Positions 21,800 to 33,059 of a stretch of 64,000 bases of DNA are shown here, piece after piece. This stretch comes from Rhodeus uyekii (taxonomy: Eukaryota > Chordata > Actinopteri > Cypriniformes > Acheilognathidae), in contig JAWRVZ010000274.1 in the NCBI GenBank assembly GCA_037043235.1, positions 558,001 to 622,000 of the forward strand. The letters are read 5' to 3'. The translations under genes and the position numbers were made by a program. The notes beneath the pieces were generated by a model that searched no databases, was not told where the DNA came from, and saw nothing but the letters and a program-made list of their open reading frames with translations. Within the stretch, counting starts at the first letter, position 1. Each line of letters begins with the position of its first letter.

Positions 21800-23100
21800 C
21801 CTATTGTACTGGCACCTGAACACCCATCACTAAACACATAATATATGACAACAACAACTGACTACTTCTTCCTGAACCTCGATGTGTCTTCGTAGAGTTG
21901 CGATGACATTTCTGGATTATTTAAGAATATCAACACTAGTGCAGAAATTGCAGGAAATAATTATTCAATCAACCCCAAAATGGCCTGCTGCTCATTTTTG
22001 GTTGAACCTTTTTGGTCAAAAGTTTAAAAAAAAATAGGCAGAAGGCATTAAAAATACTGGGGAATCATTTTAATCAAGCGTCTCATCACAAGGTGTATCC
22101 ACTTAGACCTGTAAGTATTAAACTTTCTTCTCTTTCATCCTATTCTTCTGAGATCCAGAATGGCACTATAGCTGAAAGATTTGTTTGAGCTGTGCCCTCT
22201 ACTGTACACGCGTGAATTTGCGCCTTTCTCCCTTATTTAAATGTTGGTGTAAAAGGGCCTTTCCCTTGCCCAGAAATATAACTTTTTTTTGTAATAAAAA
22301 AACAATAAATCAAATAAGCCCAGCCCAGATGAGACAATACAAAAGTAATGTTACGAATTACTAACGCGAAATTGTAATGAATTCATTTGCAAACACTGCC
22401 TTACAAATAAAACAAACTATTGTGGATTTGATTGGAATAAATCAATGCTTGGGAACTGAAAATGTCATAAAGTTCTTTCCCTTAAACCTTCTGGTCGAAG
22501 TTGAGGATTAGATGTTGACAAGCCAGTACATCTATGCACATACATCTTTAACAGCAGCATTGGTGAGCATAAGAGACTTCAAAAACATTAAAAAAATCTT
22601 TCTCAAACTATGTTTCCTTAAACCAGAAATTGCGTAAACATCATTGTTACATGAATTTACAATGAAATAAATAAAAAAAAATCTGTCTGTGGAGATTAAG
22701 ATTTCTTGTCTGTTAAGTGTAAATCTTAAGTCCAGTTACTTGAAAATATCACACCTCTGAATCATCTGCTGCATAAACCGTGTGCCGAGTAAAACTCATC
22801 TACTTTAATTTTGAGAGTTGAAAGAAGGTTATGATCAGTTGTCTCCTGTTTCCTCTAGCAGAGCTTCAGTTGAGAGGAGCCCATTAGTTTTCTCCCTAGA
22901 GACCTTCAGATAATGACACACCTCAGTCTTCCGCCTCATTCGTCTCTCCCCTCAAGTTGACTGCGCGTGACGTTACATAACAGCCTCCTGTCTCAAACCA
23001 GCATTCAGCTTGAGGCTCCCAGTGGCGGCTTTCGTCATGATATCAGAGCACTGTTATATAACCCTGTAGCATTCCTAATCCTTTATCTTGTGATTTTGAC
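21800..23100. other. Intergenic stretch, no gene recognised
   Basis: No coding frame or bounded repeat supported. Confidence 0.4.
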
Positions 23101-23106
23101 AGGTTG

Positions 23107-23418
23107 ATAACTTTCTTTTACATTTATCCCAAAAAAAAAAAAAAAGATTATTGCACCACTGTAATTTTTGCCTGCTGTGACTGAACTGTCCTCTGATTCA
23201 GGCTGATTCAGGCACATTGTATATGTGTGCTGGAATTGTATTTTATGCTAATGAGGGTCAGCATTAGCATAAATTCTTTGTTACAATTCCTGCACACATA
23301 TGCAATGTGCCTGAATCAGCCTGAATCAGAGGACAGTTCAGTCACAGCAGGCAAAAACTACAGTGGTGCAATTATCAAAAAAAAAATTTTTTTTTTGATA
23401 AATGTAAAAGAAAAGTAA
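23107..23418. mobile_element. Long foldback element (inverted-repeat arms of about 150 bp)
   Basis: Left-arm words 'ttcttttacatttatc', 'attgcaccactgta', 'tttttgcctgctgtgactga', 'actgtcctctgattcaggct' and 'gattcaggcacattg' all reappear as complements, in reverse order, in the right arm. The centre near 23256 is TTATGCTAAT...ATTAGCATAA around a short loop. Arms differ mainly at the A/T homopolymers (15 A on the left; 9 A plus 10 T on the right). Architecture fits a foldback MITE; a transcript would form a near-perfect long hairpin. Confidence 0.9.
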
Positions 23419-23879
23419 CAAAAATTATGAGGATAAGTAACATTTAACATTTTTATGGTAAAAGACTAATAATGCAAAAAATATCTATATTTTTAAATGG
23501 TTAATTGGTTAACAAATCCATACTAAAAAACAGTCTAGATCCATACTACAAATCTCTCTCAGGTGGAGGAACATGTTCTACGCACCCTTGTCTTATTCCA
23601 TTATCAGGTACTTGGGGCCTACTACAGTAGACAGCTAAAGCACAGCCTGCTTAGGGCCTTGCAACAACTACATAGTATGCAGACATGCATACTATTAGCA
23701 CAGCAATAATGACTTTATGAACTTACTTGCAAAATACACAGAGAAAAAAATTATAACCATGCAGTCGTCTACTACAATATCACAAAATACAGTAAATTGT
23801 AGATTCCCTGTAGATTACCACTCTTTCATTGCTATCAGGGAGGAAGAATTGATTTTTGATGATTTAACGAGTTTTGATG

Positions 23880-25012
23880 ATTTAACGAGTTTGCAATTAT
23901 TAGGAAGCATGGCATTAGCTTTCACTGTTACGCTGATGATACTCAGCTCTATACTTCTTATCATCCTGACGAAATGTACCAATTCACTAAATTAACAGAA
24001 TGGATAACTGATATAAAAAATTGTATGACTAATAACTTTCTACTACTTAATTCAGAAAAAAACTGAGATTCTGATTATTAGACCAAAAAGTTCTGCACGT
24101 AATAATCTAGACTATTTTCTAACACTCGATGGCTGCTCTGTCTTCATCGTCAGTTAGAAACCTGGGTGTGCTCTTTGATGCCAATCTTTCATTTGAAAGC
24201 CACATTTCTAGCATCTGTAAAACCGCATTCTTCCATCATAAAAGTACATCTAAATTACGACATATGACAAATGCGGAAAAGTCAGTTAATGTGTTCATGA
24301 GTTCAAGGCTAGATTAGTAAAGAAATTCCAGCTGGTCCAAAATGCAGCAGCTCGAGTTCTTACTAGAACCAGGAAGTATGAGCATATTAGCCTGGTTCTG
24401 TCAACACTGCATTGGCTCCCTATTAAACACTGAATACATTTTAAAATCTTGCTAATTACTTACAAAGCATTAAATGGTTTAGCTCCCCAGTACTTGACCG
24501 ATCTTTTAATACATTATAGTCCTTCACGTCTATTGCGATCCCAAAATTCTGACCAGTTGATAATACCTAGAATATCAAAGTAAACTTCTGGCAGTTGATC
24601 CTTTTCCTATTTAGAACCTAAACTCTGGAGCAGTCTTCCAAATACAGTTCAGGAAGCAGACACACTGTCAGTTTAGACTAAAATCTCTCTTCAACCTGGC
24701 ATACACATAACACATACATTTTTTAATTCAAATCATGTCAAATAATTGTTAGGCTGCATAATTTAGGTCAGCCAGAACCGGGAGAATGTCAGAAGAAGAA
24801 GAATGGCATCTACGCTGATATTAGTATCTGTTGGCATGCTTAGTTGGGGACACTTAACACTTCATATTCTTAAATTGTATTGATTACCCTGGTCTTTTAG
24901 AGCTGCTGTTCAACCAAAACAAACTTTGTTTTTATTGTTTTCCTGTGACCACTCTAAAGCTGCTTTGAAACAATCTGTTTTGTAAAAAGCATATAAATAA
25001 AGGTGACTTGAC
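23880..25012 (+). pseudogene. CR1/Rex1-like LINE reverse transcriptase remnant and 3' tail
   Basis: One frame reads RKHGISFHCYADDTQLYTSY, containing the YADD catalytic box of non-LTR reverse transcriptase, then TEWITDIKNCMTNNFLLLNS, the palm/thumb region. After a frameshift and stop it continues near 24129 with SSVRNLGVLFDANLSFESHI and ends with eroded C-terminal text and a 3' tail 'tttgaaacaatctgttttgta...aaaggtgacttga'. Deletions, notably near 24320, and stops make it dead. The same 3' tail marks the copies at 2606, 5731 and 55280. Confidence 0.85.
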
Positions 25013-25244
25013 TCAAAAAAGATGGGAATACTTCAACATCACAGTTCAAGACCAAGTCACTGAAACTTCAGGGATATCAAGCAGTCCAATTAGGAAGAAT
25101 TAGTGAATCAGTTTCAATTACTTTGCTTAAAATGAAAGTGGCAAAAGGTGCACTAGAGAGCCAACAACAAGACAACCCTCAAAAAAGGAATGATTTTGAA
25201 GGTGGAGGCCATAGTCAGTTATTGTCTTATTATTCCTGACTGAT

Positions 25245-25852
25245 TGTCACAGTTCTGTCAGGTTCAGTTCCGTTTCCAGTGTTTCTAGTGACAGAACCGT
25301 GGCACTGCTCTTCCTCCTGTGTTCCTCCTCCTTCCTCTCGTTAGTGTCTGCCCCGCCTTCTCGTTTCCAGCAATCATTCCCAGCTGTCTCTGATCACTCC
25401 TTCCCCTCATGTGTCCTATATATTCTCTTCAGTGTTTGCTGTCTGATGTGGCGTTGTTGTCATTCTATGTCTCTCCATGTGTGTGGTGGTCCTGGTTCCA
25501 TGTGCCCTGTAAATCTGGTTTCTCCAGTTGGTTTCTGTTAGTTCTTACAGTGTCTAATTATTGTTCAGTTCCTAGTTTTCCCCCTCGTGGGTGCTTTCTA
25601 GTGATGGGAAAATGAGGCTTCCTGAACCACTGAGGCTTTCCAGCCCATTGGTTCACCAAAAGGTTAATTTCCCCGAAGCCTCATGAAACAGTGTGCTCCC
25701 TAGTGACACCTGCTGTGCAAAGCCATCACCCATCACCCAAAGACCCATCACTAGTGCTTTCTTTTGTATGTTTGTTTATTTACTTATTGTTGTTCCAATT
25801 AAATCCACCTTTCCCTGCATCTCTGAGTCCTCCCCTCATTCGATCCGTGACA
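25245..25852 (+). mobile_element. 5' LTR of a proline-rich non-autonomous LTR retrotransposon
   Basis: It starts TGTCACAG and ends CCGTGACA. Apart from a 155-bp MITE with its 8-bp duplication, it matches the 3' LTR (26848-27279) along its whole length, with scattered substitutions and small indels. The flank is CTGAT on the left, against CTGAC after the 3' LTR, an imperfect candidate target duplication. A poly(A)-type 'attaaat' lies before the 3' end. Confidence 0.9.
25599..25753. mobile_element. Nested 155-bp hAT-type MITE
   Basis: Tips are TAGTGATGGG and its complement CCCATCACTA. It is flanked by GTGCTTTC on both sides (25591-25598 and 25754-25761), an 8-bp duplication typical of hAT transposons. 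The sister LTR shows the empty site (a single GTGCTTTC, about 27181), proving insertion after the retrotransposon integrated. Confidence 0.95.
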
Positions 25853-25868
25853 GAACGACGCCACCCAC

Positions 25869-26591
25869 ATGAGGACTCGGCGGGGGAAGGATCCCGTCAG
25901 CCCAGCCATGGCTAAGAGGGCAGTAAACCTGTTCTATGCAGTGGTGGCTGTGCGAGCTTGGAGGCTGCACAGGGCCACCAACCTGGATGTTGCCAGAGAG
26001 GCCGTTCCTGAGCGTCCCACTGCCTACCCGGAGATGGTTCCAGTGTGCCCAGAGGTGGCTGAGGAGCCTGCAGTGCCTCTGGTCAACCCCACCATTGCTA
26101 AGAATGTGGTTGATCTTTTCTTTATTATTGTGGCAGTTCATGCCTGGGGAAGGCATAGAGCTGCTGAATCTGATACGGCTCAGGAGGCCGACCCGGAGCC
26201 CTCGCCGCCTGACCCGCAGGCCGACCCGGAGCACTCGCCACCTGACCCGCAGGCCGACCCGGAGCCCTCGCCGCCTGACCCGCAGGCCGACCCGGAGCAC
26301 TCGCCACCTGACCCGCAGGCCGACCCGGAGCCCATGCCGCCTGACCCGCAGGCCGACCCGGAGCCCTCGCCGCCTGACCCGCAGGCCGACCCGGAGCCCT
26401 CGCCGCCTGACCCGCCGGCCGAGCCTGAACTCTCGACACTGGACCCGCCGGACCCTCCAGCGCCGCCTGACCCGCCGGAGCCCACCTGGCTCAATCCTCC
26501 GGTCCCGCCTGATCCGCCAGACCTGCCGGTCTCGCTGGAGCCCACCTGGCTCATTCCTCCTGTTCACCCCTCCCTGGACCTTGTTATTTAA
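25869..26591 (+). CDS. Gag-like proline-rich repeat ORF of the LTR element (240 codons)
   Basis: This is the only substantial plus-strand product that fits the element's sense orientation. Residues 1-30 hold AKRAVNLFYAVVAVRAW plus LHRA; about 60 residues later the motif recurs as AKNVVDLFFIIVAVHAW plus HRAA, so the N-terminal half is an internal duplication of a short hydrophobic motif. From about residue 107 there are seven copies of an 11-residue unit, ADPEPSPPDPQ (33-bp DNA repeat, 26187-26417), then a Pro-rich tail with two EPTWL blocks. I recognise no protease, RT, integrase or zinc knuckle. Position between LTRs suggests a gag-like or accessory product; a role is not known. The repeat length, a multiple of three, also keeps other frames and the minus strand open, so the frame choice rests on the AUG just after the LTR and on the duplicated motif. 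There is no frame disruption. Confidence 0.6.
   Translation: MRTRRGKDPVSPAMAKRAVNLFYAVVAVRAWRLHRATNLDVAREAVPERPTAYPEMVPVCPEVAEEPAVPLVNPTIAKNVVDLFFIIVAVHAWGRHRAAESDTAQEADPEPSPPDPQADPEHSPPDPQADPEPSPPDPQADPEHSPPDPQADPEPMPPDPQADPEPSPPDPQADPEPSPPDPPAEPELSTLDPPDPPAPPDPPEPTWLNPPVPPDPPDLPVSLEPTWLIPPVHPSLDLVI
26187..26417 (+). repeat. 33-bp tandem repeat (7 units)
   Basis: The unit starts GCCGACCCGGAGCCCTCGCC and ends GACCCGCAG. Variants (CACTCG, CCCATG) alternate in units 2, 4 and 5, suggesting duplication of a two-unit block. GC-rich compared with the AT-rich surroundings. Confidence 0.95.
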
Positions 26592-26847
26592 AAAGAAAAA
26601 GGAAGGGAAAAGTCTTTGTTCTTTGAGGACTATTTATTTGTTGTTTTTTGATTGCCTTGAATATTATATATTTTTCTCCTCCTTGTTGTGGTGTATGGTT
26701 TTGGATCCTGTTGGTTTTTCCCCCCCGTTCCTGATTTCCTATTATTTCTTGCACTCCCTGTCTTGTATGTGTCATGTGTGGTGGTAATGTTGGTTGTGGG
26801 TTGTTCATGTAGGAACGCCAGATGGCGTCCCTTTAGAGGGGGGGTAG

Positions 26848-27279
26848 TGTCACGGTTCTATCAGTTCCGTTTCTAGTGTTTCTAGTGACAGAACCGTGGC
26901 ACTGCTCTTCCTCCTGTGTTTGTGTCTCTCGTTAGTGTCTGCCCCGCCTTCTCGTTTCCTGTAATTATTCCCAGCTGTCTCTGATCACTCCTTCCCCTCA
27001 TGTGTCCTATATATTCCCTCAGTGTTTGCTGTCTGATGTGGCGTCGTTGTCATTCTATGTCTCTCCATGCGTGTGGTGTTCCTTGTTCCATGTGCCCTGT
27101 AAATCCGTTTTATCCGGTTGGTTTGTGTTAGTTCTTACAGTGTCTAGTTATTGTTCAGTTCCTAGTTTTCCCCCTTGTGGGTGCTTTCTTTTGTATGTTT
27201 GTTTATTTACTTATTGTTATTCCAATTAAATCCACCTTTCCCTGCATCTCTGAGTCCTCCCCTCTTTTGATCCGTGACA
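26848..27279 (+). mobile_element. 3' LTR of the proline-rich element
   Basis: It starts TGTCACGG directly after a polypurine tract (agagggggggtag) and ends CCGTGACA. It lacks the MITE found in the 5' LTR. LTR similarity implies a fairly recent insertion; a precise age would need an alignment. Confidence 0.9.
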
Positions 27280-29502
27280 CTGACTTGTCTTTATTTTTGT
27301 ATTTTCTTTGTAATTTACACAAGGCATGAGGCAGTACCTCCAACCCAATCAAGCTGCACAGGCAGTCCTGCTCCTCAGGGATATGCAGAGAGTTTCTCAA
27401 GGGCAGGGGCTCAAATGTAAAAAGGAGAATCTATCACTACAAAGTGATTTCTAAAATGTAAATTCTAAATAATAAGATGCATAAATTTATTATCACCCTG
27501 GTAGACATAGCAAACAGGCTGTGCGTTCACAATTAATGAATACGAGACTACTGAAATACACGTAAAAGAAGCCTGTAAAAGAATTCCATATCTGCAGCAA
27601 ATTAGCTCAAAGATGAAATAATCTAATTACAACAAATTGTAATTAATTTTAAACATTTGGATTCATTTCAGAATTAACTAGCATAATTGATATAACAATT
27701 TTTTAATAATTCCACCAAACAGACAGTATAATCAATTAATTTCTAGGAAATAAATTATCTTTCTGGCCAAGAAAGAATAATAGGCTATTTCCTATAGCAA
27801 ATTCAAAATGTTGAATCGACTTGATTTGTGAGCAAACACCGAGACAATAGTGTGGATATAATGGTTCAATAAACAAAATTATGGGTAGGCAACTCACACT
27901 GAACTGAAAAAATATTATGTACAGAATAAAAAGTCATTAAAGAGAGAGAGAGAAGAGAATGGCAAGATTACAATCAGTTAAACAAGGACTAGGAGAAACA
28001 TACAAAAATCTGGATCATCTTAAAGGGGCACAGCTTTTTGTTTGCTGAAACAAGTCTGTATGCAATAGAGTTTGACGATTCTTGATAATTTTGCTAGGAC
28101 AGCGCTGAAACAATCATTGAGTTCTTCTGCATGGTCCATGTTGAATCCAATGAAGATAACTTATACCCGGAATGAGTTGGGAAACATAGTGTCTAGTAGG
28201 GTCGGCTAGGGAGCTGAGGTGATAGCTACATTTGAAGAGAACTTGTTTTGTGACTCTTTGGCATGACAGGAAAAAGTTGTTTTTTTTACACTTTCAGCAT
28301 GATGACGAGCAGCCTGTTCAGTTTCAGAGTGTATGGGCCTGCAATCGCATAAAAAATGGACGGGAAAACAGCGCGGAATGCATTTCTTTCGTGGAAATTC
28401 AAAGACAATTTTACTTATAAACAAGAAAAAGGACGTAACATCACAGTGCGATGCAAGCTATGTCTACCTGCAACAAAACTTCTATCGGCTTCAAATGATT
28501 CAACATCTAATCTGAAAAAGCATCTTTAAGTAAGTTGTTCTTGGTCTTTGAAAATTATTTTCTTTATTCCTTATTTTCCCATTTACTCATACGTGGAGCT
28601 TGGTTATTATTAGCCTACGTTTAATATTTATACGAATTTGGTCTAATAAAACATGGAATTGACATCCATTTAATCTTGCGTTAAATAATGTTTTATAAAG
28701 CCAATGGCTTTGTGAACTTAATAGACTAACTTTAAACTTTAATAATTAATTACAAATGTTCAGGAAATGGCGCCTTTGTGCGAGTTCATTATCCGAATTG
28801 TGAACAAATTGTTTGGTTGTTTTTTTTTTCATCTTTTTAAATGAATCAATTTGTTTTGTTTACAAAAATATTGTCAATGAATTATTCACGAATTTGATAG
28901 ATCTGGGGTGTGTTTCCCAAAAGCGTCGCTAGATAACTAGTCATAAATTCCATTGAACTTCATTGCGTCCATATTTGATTTGCGAAACGCATCCTGACTA
29001 AGTTTGACTGTTGACTCTCTCGATTCTGTTGTGGCGGTATCCTTTAATAGAGAGGATAATAAGTGAAAGAGTCACTCAAAGTTTTCTCCATTCATTACCT
29101 AAATTTGTTGTGTTACTTGGAGAATTGTGCTAGTTGTTTTTTTCTTGCTTTCATTTTTTGTTAAGACCACACTGATAATTGACTGATAAGACTGATAATT
29201 GCTGCAATAGAAACATATTTATACTAGGGATAGTTAAAATGACACAAAATGACACTTTTGTCATATTTCCCCGCCGTACAGAGAGAGAGAGAGAGCGTGC
29301 GCGAGAGAGAGAGCGCGAGACAGACAGAGAGACATAGAGATACCTTCGACACAGATTGTGATTTCTAATTTGACATAACAATTTTGTTTGTTTCATAGTT
29401 GAACTAGAACAGAGTAAACTGAAATTAAATGTTTAAATTAAATAAAAAAAATTATTGTAAATGCGCAATTCAAGGCGCAGCACTGCATGCTTTGCTACAC
29501 AT
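27280..29502. other. Intergenic stretch, no gene recognised
   Basis: AT-rich. A 'gtgtttcccaaaagcgtcgct' word at 28911-28931 resembles a common fish MITE, and a GA-rich run with CG steps lies at 29281-29330. No coding frame was supported. Confidence 0.4.
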
Positions 29503-29626
29503 GAGTCAAGTCAAAGTCAGCTTTATTGTCAATTCTGCAATATATACAGCACATACATACAGAGAATTGAAATTCTGTAACTCTCAGACCCAAGGTGCAA
29601 CCAGGTTACATTAACAGTAACAACAG

Positions 29627-29674
<48 letters not shown>

Positions 29675-30302
29675 CAGAGGGGGTTCAGAGATCAGGTGCA
29701 TGGGGCAAAAGAGAGGAAAAGGGGCAGAGACGGGAGGGAGTTCAATGCCCTGACAGCTTGGGGAATGAAGCTGTCCTTCAGTCTGCTGGTCCTTGCCTGG
29801 AGACTGCGTAGTCTCCTCCCTGATGGCAGCAGATTGAAGAGGCTGTGTGAAGGGTGGGAGGGGTCTCTCACAATGATGAGGGCTATGCGGGAGAGGCGGG
29901 AGTTATAAATGTCCTGGAGGGGTGGGAGAGAGACACCAACGATCTTTTCAGCTGCTCTCACTATGCGCTGAAGTGCTTTTCGGCAGGATGTGTTGCAGGC
30001 GCCGTACCACACAGTGATGCAGCTGGTCAGAATGCTCTCGATGGTGCCTCTGTAGAAGGTGTGCATGATGGGGGCTGGGACTCCGGCTCTTCTCAGCTTA
30101 CGGAGAAAGTAGAGTCGCTGCTGTGCTTTCTTGGTCAGTGCTGTGGTGTTGGTGGTCCAGGAGAGGTCTTCTGTGATATGCACACCCAGAAATTTGGTGC
30201 TCCTCACTCTTTCCACGGTTGCACCGTTGATGGTCAGAGGAGGGTGCTGGGTGTGCATTCTCCTGAAGTCAACAACAATCTCCTTCGTCTTCTCCACGTT
30301 CA
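29503..30302 (-). pseudogene. Non-LTR retrotransposon RT C-terminus, truncated copy
   Basis: A 201-codon minus-strand frame (30297-29692) starts KTKEIVVDFRR and includes STKFLGVHITEDLSW, KKAQQRLYFLRKLRRAGVP, SCITVWYGACN and LLPSGRRLRSLQ, the thumb and C-terminal region of an L2/CR1-type LINE reverse transcriptase. The frame is intact here, but the catalytic domain and endonuclease are absent, as in 5' truncation. A 3' tail with 'ctttattgtcaattctgcaat' (complement strand) and a TA microsatellite follows. It belongs to a different LINE family from the CR1/Rex1-like copies. Confidence 0.85.
29633..29667. repeat. (TA)n microsatellite
   Basis: Uninterrupted TA run inside the LINE tail. Confidence 0.9.
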
Positions 30303-31175
30303 GAGAGAGACACAGAGAGACATGACGTCAAGAAACGTCAAAAAATGAAACGCAATAATGGAGAAATCAAGGCAGTGGCACACAGACAAGAGTGTCACTT
30401 TTTTCAAGTTGGAGAGTAAACATTTCATTGAATGTCATGCTTTAATTTCTTTGTAGTGTTTTTTGTCTACTACAAATTCAAGCTCCTGTTTGCTGAAATT
30501 TAAAAAATGGTATGAATGATAAGCACTTTGAGTATGTTCTTGTTGCATTAAAATGACACTTGTTGGTTTTATTGCAGCTAATTAATATTTAATTTATTTT
30601 GATACATTTTGGTGCATTTAAGCTCTTTGATTGCACAAAGATTGCCCTCGTTGTTTTAGAAGTGCTGTGGAAAACTGATGTTATAAATAAATGATGTTTC
30701 TGTAGCAGAAAACCAAGTCCTATGATGGGTAGAGTTAATTTTTATGGTAAAAAAGATGGTAAAAAAGCGTTGAGATAACCAACAGCCAATATGGCGATTT
30801 ATTTGATGAAGCGATCGGCATGCTATAAAAATGTACATGCACTGTATATGTTTGCTAACAACAAAAGGCATATGTGCACAAACTAACTGCAGAGATTTAC
30901 CAGTATACAATAAAAAAACACCTTTGATTCTCGATACAAACCTTTAATTATATTCTCCAACATTACAAACACAATTTTGCTCACAGAGTAAAAACAGGCA
31001 CAACATATTTGTGAGGTCATCACGCTGTATCGCATACTTTCTTGCATTCTGCCCGTCTAATGTGCTTTCTCAACAAATTCGGCTTCGTACCGTCTCCTCG
31101 GCTCTTCAATCAGCAGCGGCGCTAAACAGACTGCGTGTCAGAACAGAAGCAGGGGTGTGTTTGTGTGTGTGTGTG
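30303..31175. other. Intergenic stretch, no gene recognised
   Basis: A short GT run near 31155-31176. No gene or bounded element supported. Confidence 0.4.
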
Positions 31176-31738
31176 ATCAGCCAGCGGCAGCTTCCCGCAC
31201 ATGCGCGATTCATTTGCACGTGGAGGAGTGAACATCTCCTGCTCTCCCTGCATCTGGGAGCGACTGCTGCGCGAGGACCGGGCCGCCTGTGAGTACTTTG
31301 GGATGGGAATGCGGCCCACGGCTCCTTGTGAAGAGTAAGAACGATTTGTGCTTTCACTTCAGAGAGTCTCCAAAAGTCTCCAATAACTCCAGATAAAGTT
31401 GTTAGATTTGTCGCTAGTCGCTTTTTTTGAAAATTTGTGCTGGAGTGGTATGAAAACTCGCTAAATATAATTAGTATAGTTATAACTAAGTTGGCAAAAC
31501 TGACCACGATCCACGTGCAACGCGAACTCAGTACATGCGCAGTGGACTCTCAGTCACAAGATAACCATGTAAAGTGGCGAATTTGTCCCTCTTTTGTGTT
31601 TGAGATATTAGATTTCGGCGACGTAAAATAAAGAAAATGCTAAGACAAATAGGGAGTTTGGTGGTTCCACTTCAAAAACGTTGACATAATAGTATTGGCA
31701 CGTTAACCGTGAGTCGAGATAAGTGAACTCCACTGTAT
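31176..31738. repeat. Dispersed repeat A, copy 2
   Basis: It matches 198-760 in the same orientation and ends with the same AAGTGAACTCCACTGTAT. Relative to copy 1 it has a short extra piece near 31260 ('gactgctgcgcgagg') and lacks others. It directly abuts the Tc1-type element on its right. Confidence 0.7.
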
Positions 31739-31741
31739 ATA

Positions 31742-33028
31742 TAGTGGTGTGTTAAAGAGTTTTCCCCCTTCCTGATTTCTTTTATCTTTGCATGTTTGTC
31801 ACACTCAAACTCACCCTTAGCAGCAACAACTGTAACCAAGCATTTGTAATAACTTGCAATGCATCTTTTACAGTGCTGTGGAGGAATTTTGACCCACTCA
31901 TCTTTGCAGACTTGTAATTCAGCCACATTGTAGGGGTTTCAAGAATAAACTGCCTTTTGAATGAACTGACATGCTACAGCATACGGTTCAGGTCAGGACT
32001 TTGACTAGACTTAATTTTGAGAGGACATTCAGAGGTGGGCTTGCTGGTGTGTTTTGGATAATTGACCTGCTGCAGAACCCAAGTTCAGTTCAGCCTGAGG
32101 TAACAAACAGATGGGTGGACATTCTCTTTCAGGACTTTTTTGGTAGACAGCAGAATTGGTTCCATTTATCCCAGCAAGTCTTCCAGTTCCTGAAGCAGGA
32201 AAACTGCACTAGACCATCATACTACCACCACCATATTTTACTTTTGGTATGAGGTTCTTTTTCTGAAATACGGTGCTACTTTTATGCTAGAAGTAATTGG
32301 ACACACACCTTCCAAAAAATTCAACTTTTGTCTCATCAGTCCACAGGAGTATTTTCCCAAAAGTCAAGATGTTTTCTGAAGAAGAAAAAAATGAGATGAG
32401 CCTTAATATTTTTTGTTTGTTTGTTTGTTTTTTGCTCAGCAGTGGTTTTTGTCGTGGAACTCTTCAGGCCATTTTTGCCCAGTCTCTTTCTTATAGTAGA
32501 CTCATGAACACTGACCTTAACTGAAGCCTGCAGTTCTCAAGATGGGTCTTTTGCAACCTTTTTGATGAGACCTTCGCTGCACTCTTCCTGGGAAGGTTCA
32601 TCACTGTTCCATGTTTTCACCATTTGTGGATAATGGCTCTCATTGTCATTCGCTGGAGTCCCTAAGCTTTAGAAATGGATTTTAACCTTTTTCGGATTGA
32701 TAGATCTCAATTGCTGACAGATCTCGGCATGATGTCTTGCTTTTGAAGATCGTTTGGTCTACTTTGCTTTGTCAAGCAGGTCCTATTTAAGTGATTTCTT
32801 GATTGAGAACAGATGTGGCAATAATCAGGCCCTTTTTCACACAGGCCCACGTAGGTTTGGATTTTTTTTCTCTTAATAATAACATTCTTCATTAAAAAAC
32901 TGCCTTTTGTCTTTACCTGTGTTATCTACGACTAATATTTAAATTAGTTTGATGATCTGACACATTTAAGTGTGACAAACAAATAAGAAATCAGGAAAGG
33001 GGCAAACTCTTTTTCACACATATACTAT
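31742..33028 (-). pseudogene. Tc1-like transposon remnant, about 1.29 kb
   Basis: Ends are inverted repeats: left 'ttcctgatttcttttatctt' and 'gtttgtcacact', right complementary 'aagtgtgacaaac' and 'aagaaatcagga'. The minus strand keeps transposase C-terminal text (DEWVKIPPQHCKRCIASYYK) and further eroded pieces, including the complement of 'gcagaacccaagttc'. No intact frame. It is related to the copy at 35545-36410. Confidence 0.8.
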
Positions 33029-33059
33029 ATACACTAAATTATGGGACAACAGACAATGG

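Noticed and set aside
25836..26567. Minus-strand 243-codon Arg/Val/Gly-rich ORF overlapping the proline-rich ORF
   Set aside because: It is kept open only because the 33-bp repeat is a multiple of three and GC-rich; it opposes the element's sense direction and has no recognisable motif.
25936..26787. Plus-strand 283-codon Arg/Pro/Thr-rich ORF in another frame
   Set aside because: Same repeat artefact; it starts inside the other frame, and the duplicated hydrophobic motif exists only in the frame starting at 25869.
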